Source: Gnetum montanum (lineage: Eukaryota > Streptophyta > Gnetopsida > Gnetales > Gnetaceae). Taken from it: 64,000 bases of DNA. The notes under the pieces are model-generated. The model did no database searches, was not told the origin of the DNA, and saw nothing but the letters and a program-made list of their open reading frames with translations. The stretch is from the NCBI GenBank assembly GCA_015680685.1, contig MNCI01012713.1:915946-979945 (forward strand), read 5' to 3'. A program made the translations under genes and the position numbers. Numbering within the stretch: the first letter of the stretch is position 1; each line of letters opens with the position of its first letter. This document shows, in pieces, positions 60,528 through 64,000 of the stretch.

Positions 60528-61110
60528 CTAATACCAAGTGTAATGGCACTACTCTAGGGAGGCACTATCCAACATCACTCGAGTCCAAAACTAGCAAAAT
60601 GTCCTAGAGTGAACTCAAGGTGGACTATGCCTCAACGTTCATAGCACTTGCATGCACAAAATAAGAGCACATTACTTGTTAGTCCATGAGTTAGGAGTGT
60701 AGTAAGTATGCCTCATGAAAACATATAAGCGACATAACCAACTTGACAAATAGACACACACATAACCACAACAAGTAGAAGGAACCACACATGATACATC
60801 ATACTCCTATAAGATCTATGACATATTCCTACTCTAAGGCATCTAGCCTTAAGCCCCACTGCAAAGAGAAGGGTGGTGGTCCAAGCATTGAAGCTGAAGG
60901 CCCTGTGCAAGCCTACATATCCTTATGATGAAGTACATAAAAAAATTAGGACCAATGTAGTTCTTTGATGATAGTTGTAATCCACCATTCCAGAGGAAAA
61001 CAACCTTCAATCCATTAATGAGCATATAACCTGTGAGGATCTTCATACTCATCCAACCTTCATTCCAAAGGGAAATAACCTTTGATATATTAACAAAGCA
61101 TGTTTGGAAA
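60528..61110 (-). mobile_element. Primer-site-like sequence and truncated LTR with one tandem unit
   Basis: On the minus strand ...GCCATTACA is followed by a short spacer and TGGTATTAGAGTT, close to the Met-tRNA primer site TGGTATCAGAGCC. To its right (60541 on) lies another copy of the 500-bp unit (marker at about 60671), ending abruptly near 61110. With the gag relic this reads as the 5' LTR end of a minus-strand element whose other LTR is the array at 53-58 kb. Confidence 0.6.
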
Positions 61111-61960
61111 TAGATAATATAGCTAAACAATGGGAGTTAGTAAGAAATGAAATTGATAATGCAACTTTAAATTTGAAGAAAAGTTATCTTAAATTAGAGG
61201 AGGCTTAGATATAGTAGTAATTTAATTGATTTCTCATTTAGTAAGATTTCAGGACTACGACATTATTATAACTAATCTTGCACTCATGGGTGTAGTGTAG
61301 TGATCAAGATAATCATGTATCATTAGTGAGGTTGTGAAATTCATTCTTATCTCTTCTTCCATATAAAATGAATCAATTAATTATAGCTTATTAACTTCTA
61401 TACATAAATTTTGCTTAATTTGTATCTAGATGGGATTTATTAAGGTTACATTGGAATCCAACATATTCTTACATCTGAGTAACAAAACATGTTTACTAGC
61501 TATCGATGAAGTAAATCAAAAATCATGTTTCTATGAAGTTTTTTACTTGCCTTATTGTATCATCAATGAACATGGTATGAGGGTGTCTTGAAACTAAACA
61601 ACAACTTTTTATGTCCAAGACCTTATGGATTTATTGGACTAATTTAGTTATCAATTTTATTAGGTGTATCATGCTTGTATATCTCAATGAGATCCTACTA
61701 GAATTAATCTTGTGACTTGGACAAAGCAAACTACACTCCTTAACTAACTAGTCACATGTCAAATTTCTAAAACTTAAAATGAAAATATAATTACAGTTTT
61801 TTATGAGATCATGGATACATTTATGAATATCTTGATTTTCTTGAAATAATCAATGCCTAGATTCAAAAGCTAAAAACATCATATTATTGTGAAACTTGGT
61901 TATCTGTCTACTTGAAATTTTTTCTAATGTAATCATTATCATATTGCCATTCTTGAATGG
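61111..61960. other. AT-rich sequence, nothing recognised
   Basis: No coding or repeat structure was recognised. Confidence 0.4.
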
Positions 61961-62023
61961 TGTTTATTTGTAACAAATGTTGTAATTGTTATAAAAAGTG
62001 ATGAGACACGATTCGCATGAGAT

Positions 62024-62129
62024 GCGATATCGCGTACGCAATATCGCAGTTGTTGTGATATCACATCCCATGCGATATTGCGTACGTGATAGCGCGTCGT
62101 CCCCTGCGATATCGCATACGTGATATCGC
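62024..62129. repeat. Three 24-bp palindromes
   Basis: Near-palindromes at 62024-62047, 62072-62095 and 62106-62129. All follow GCGATATyGCrTACGynATA, ending kCGC; the third has perfect 8-base arms GCGATATC/GATATCGC. They are strikingly CpG-rich in an AT-rich neighbourhood and lie just upstream of a TATA box. Confidence 0.85.
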
Positions 62130-62144
62130 GGTTCACCGTCATAT

Positions 62145-62325
62145 CTATAAATAAGAGGCGGCTCTCACTTGTTTCCCCATCCTGAGTTAGAAGTAGGGAA
62201 ACTCTGGCAGTTTGATCACTCCAGAGATAGAATATTTTCCACGTGCCTGCAGTAGGAGTCCTAAAGTGAATAGATCTTTATTCAAGCAACATTGTACCTG
62301 AACACAAGTTCTGTACAAAAATAAA
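62145..62325 (+). promoter_or_regulatory. LTR-like promoter: TATA box and poly(A) signal
   Basis: ctataaata at 62145-62153, about 16 bases after the last palindrome, then aataaa at 62320-62325. A TATA box followed about 170 bases later by a polyadenylation signal is the arrangement of an LTR (U3-R). A single N at 62335 may hide a junction. LTR ends were not defined. Confidence 0.55.
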
Positions 62326-63559
62326 GATGAAATTNCCCAGTGGCGTATTTAGGATTTGCACTTGGTAATCCCAGTGGTAGTCGTGCATGAAGATGTGTAC
62401 GGTTAGTCAAGGAATCGGCTGCTCATCACACTTAGGCTAGATTAGCTTTCTCAACCCTTTCCTCCTAGTTAAGTGCCTCAGTATGCCCACTTCAAGCATG
62501 TGCATTACGCGCGGTGATCCCAACAACGATTAGCGTTTGGTAGCCGCGGTTGCATCGGTTCAGGGTATGTACGATAAGTGGGAATGGATGCTAACACTAG
62601 GTAATTTAGACTTAGTCATTAGTTAGAATTAGTAATTAGTTTCTCAACCCTCAACTCAATAGCATAGGAGAAAAACATAAAAGACCATAAAAATCATATA
62701 CCTCGGACTTACTTAACCATACACCGTGACAACCACAAGTAAGTATGGGAAGATAATGAATGATTAACCTCAAGTGTTCCATGGGGCGTGTAGGCACTTA
62801 GTCTGCAGAGTTCGACCAGATCATGCGTGCTATGCTCGTTTCATATGGTTGAGTGTAGGGGTACCTTGCCACTCATCATTGGCACTGTTTCTGAGGACTA
62901 AGTGTTTGTGCGCTGAATTGAACATAAAGGATATCACTCACATCGTTGGGAGCCTAAATGAACCTTCAGGTTAATTAATTAAACAAGAATTTATATCACG
63001 GTAATTAGCACATTGATAAGACACTATGTCTTCTTATTCTTCTCATAAGAGACACTTACCACCTAAGGACCATACACAAGACAATTGGCAACATAAAACA
63101 CATAGCCGAAATCAGCCAAGTCCTTAGCAATATAGGGTGGAATATACTCATCTCGATGAGTATATTTCCAATTTTACCTTTAACTTCCATCAAGATGAAT
63201 AGATGCGCTGGAGAGATCTGCATGGTAACATAGTGTTACCCCCAGATCGGGAGTCCCTAACATGCTCCTTTGTGCTTTGGCACAGATTGGCATGATAGAA
63301 TTTTATGCTGAATATGTTATGGGTGATTTTGACATGAGGGATTACCATTCCCTAGCTTTGCAACATATGAGGGACTCAAGGTAGGAGAGCCAACATACAC
63401 TATTGAAGGGCAAAGAGGTCCCGCACGTCCTTAGTGAAACTAGAGATGGTGAACCACTTATAACTGGTTCGCTGTCAAGAGATGTTCACCCTCTTAATGA
63501 AAGTGAGGAGGTAGGATATCAAAACCTATGATCAACGATACATATCATTGGTTTTGATG

Positions 63560-64000
63560 CCTGTGGACACCAAATGTTCATAGAAGGAACAACACATGAC
63601 AAGGACGGGCACTTAGATCGTCACCACGATCGGGGCCGTAGCAGCCGAAGAGAAGGCAAGAAACATCATCATGGCGATGGTTCCCCTTCTTCTTCCCCTT
63701 CTTCACATCACTCACCCTCTCCTTCCACATTTGGGTGTAGCCATCATGAACAGAACGGAGAGGATAAAGGTAGACAAAACGAGAGACCTTGATGAGAAAG
63801 TCAAGAGAGAGGACAAGGGCAAGGACGTAGGGAAAGTAGGGAACGACGAAGACATCATAGGCATCATGAAAGAGATGATCATGACGAGCCCCTACTCACA
63901 ACCCGAAGTATGCTTGACATAATGGAGCTAGTTAGGATTCCCTCAAGGCATTTAAAAGATAGTTGGATCAAACGTTTAGACATGAAAAATATCCCACGAT
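63560..64000 (+). pseudogene. Possible gag-like frame, cut by window edge
   Basis: Reads THDKDGHLDRHHDRGRSSRR, then His/Ser/Pro-rich sequence. After two stops and a frame change come RRRHHRHHERDDHDEPL and SMLDIMELVRIPSRHLKDSW, running off the right edge. An Arg/His/Ser-rich linker before a helical segment is common in plant LTR retrotransposon gag. The family is not established. Confidence 0.45.

Overview
This window comes from a large, repeat-rich plant nuclear genome. The anchor is the 3' part of a HASTY (exportin-5 family) gene on the + strand. I could join 13 exons from 2790 to 52381, all with GT-AG introns and compatible phases, giving 841 codons plus a stop. They cover roughly the C-terminal 70% of the protein; the earlier exons lie left of the window. 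Two introns are about 19.4 kb and 20.8 kb and are filled with nested retrotransposons. That intron size, with many old and decayed elements, suggests a gymnosperm (conifer, cycad or Ginkgo type). The species cannot be named from the sequence.

Layout. 1-1195: ORF1 of a LINE (minus strand, running off the left edge), then a reverse transcriptase relic. 2790-3266: HASTY exons 1-2. 3267-22616 (intron): an old minus-strand LINE (about 3780-18110), split first by a 6.4 kb plus-strand LINE (5929-12293, with poly(A) and an 11-bp target duplication) and also by a nearly complete minus-strand Ty1/copia element (13126-18012). A 5'-truncated LINE follows (18113-19175), then a 2.4 kb solo LTR (19325-21756). 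22617-23457: exons 3-6. 23458-44237 (intron): at least five more LINE copies or 3' fragments, a 552-base assembly gap, diverged direct repeats and a copia integrase relic. 44238-45037: exons 7-9. 48741-52381: exons 10-13 and the stop. 53088-61110: a minus-strand LTR element whose terminal regions are built of about 500-bp tandem repeats, interrupted by a second solo LTR (54505-57161). 61960-64000: an LTR-like promoter region with three 24-bp palindromes, followed by a gag-like reading frame.

The most unusual feature is the dominant LINE family. Beyond the standard ORF1 (DUF4283-like plus CCHC knuckle), endonuclease, reverse transcriptase and zf-RVT domains, it carries a 3' extension: a domain I see repeatedly next to zf-RVT, then a Glu-rich coiled coil, then a J-domain-like (DnaJ) module. 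I find nine instances of the J-like module on both strands in independent insertions, three of them as a 268-bp tandem triplication. In one copy the motif is still HPD; the others have NPD, HPN, HPH, HHD or HHN, and one has lost it. All copies are damaged, so a functional master copy must be sought elsewhere. HASTY itself shows no stop or frameshift and appears functional; the elements sit in its introns or downstream.
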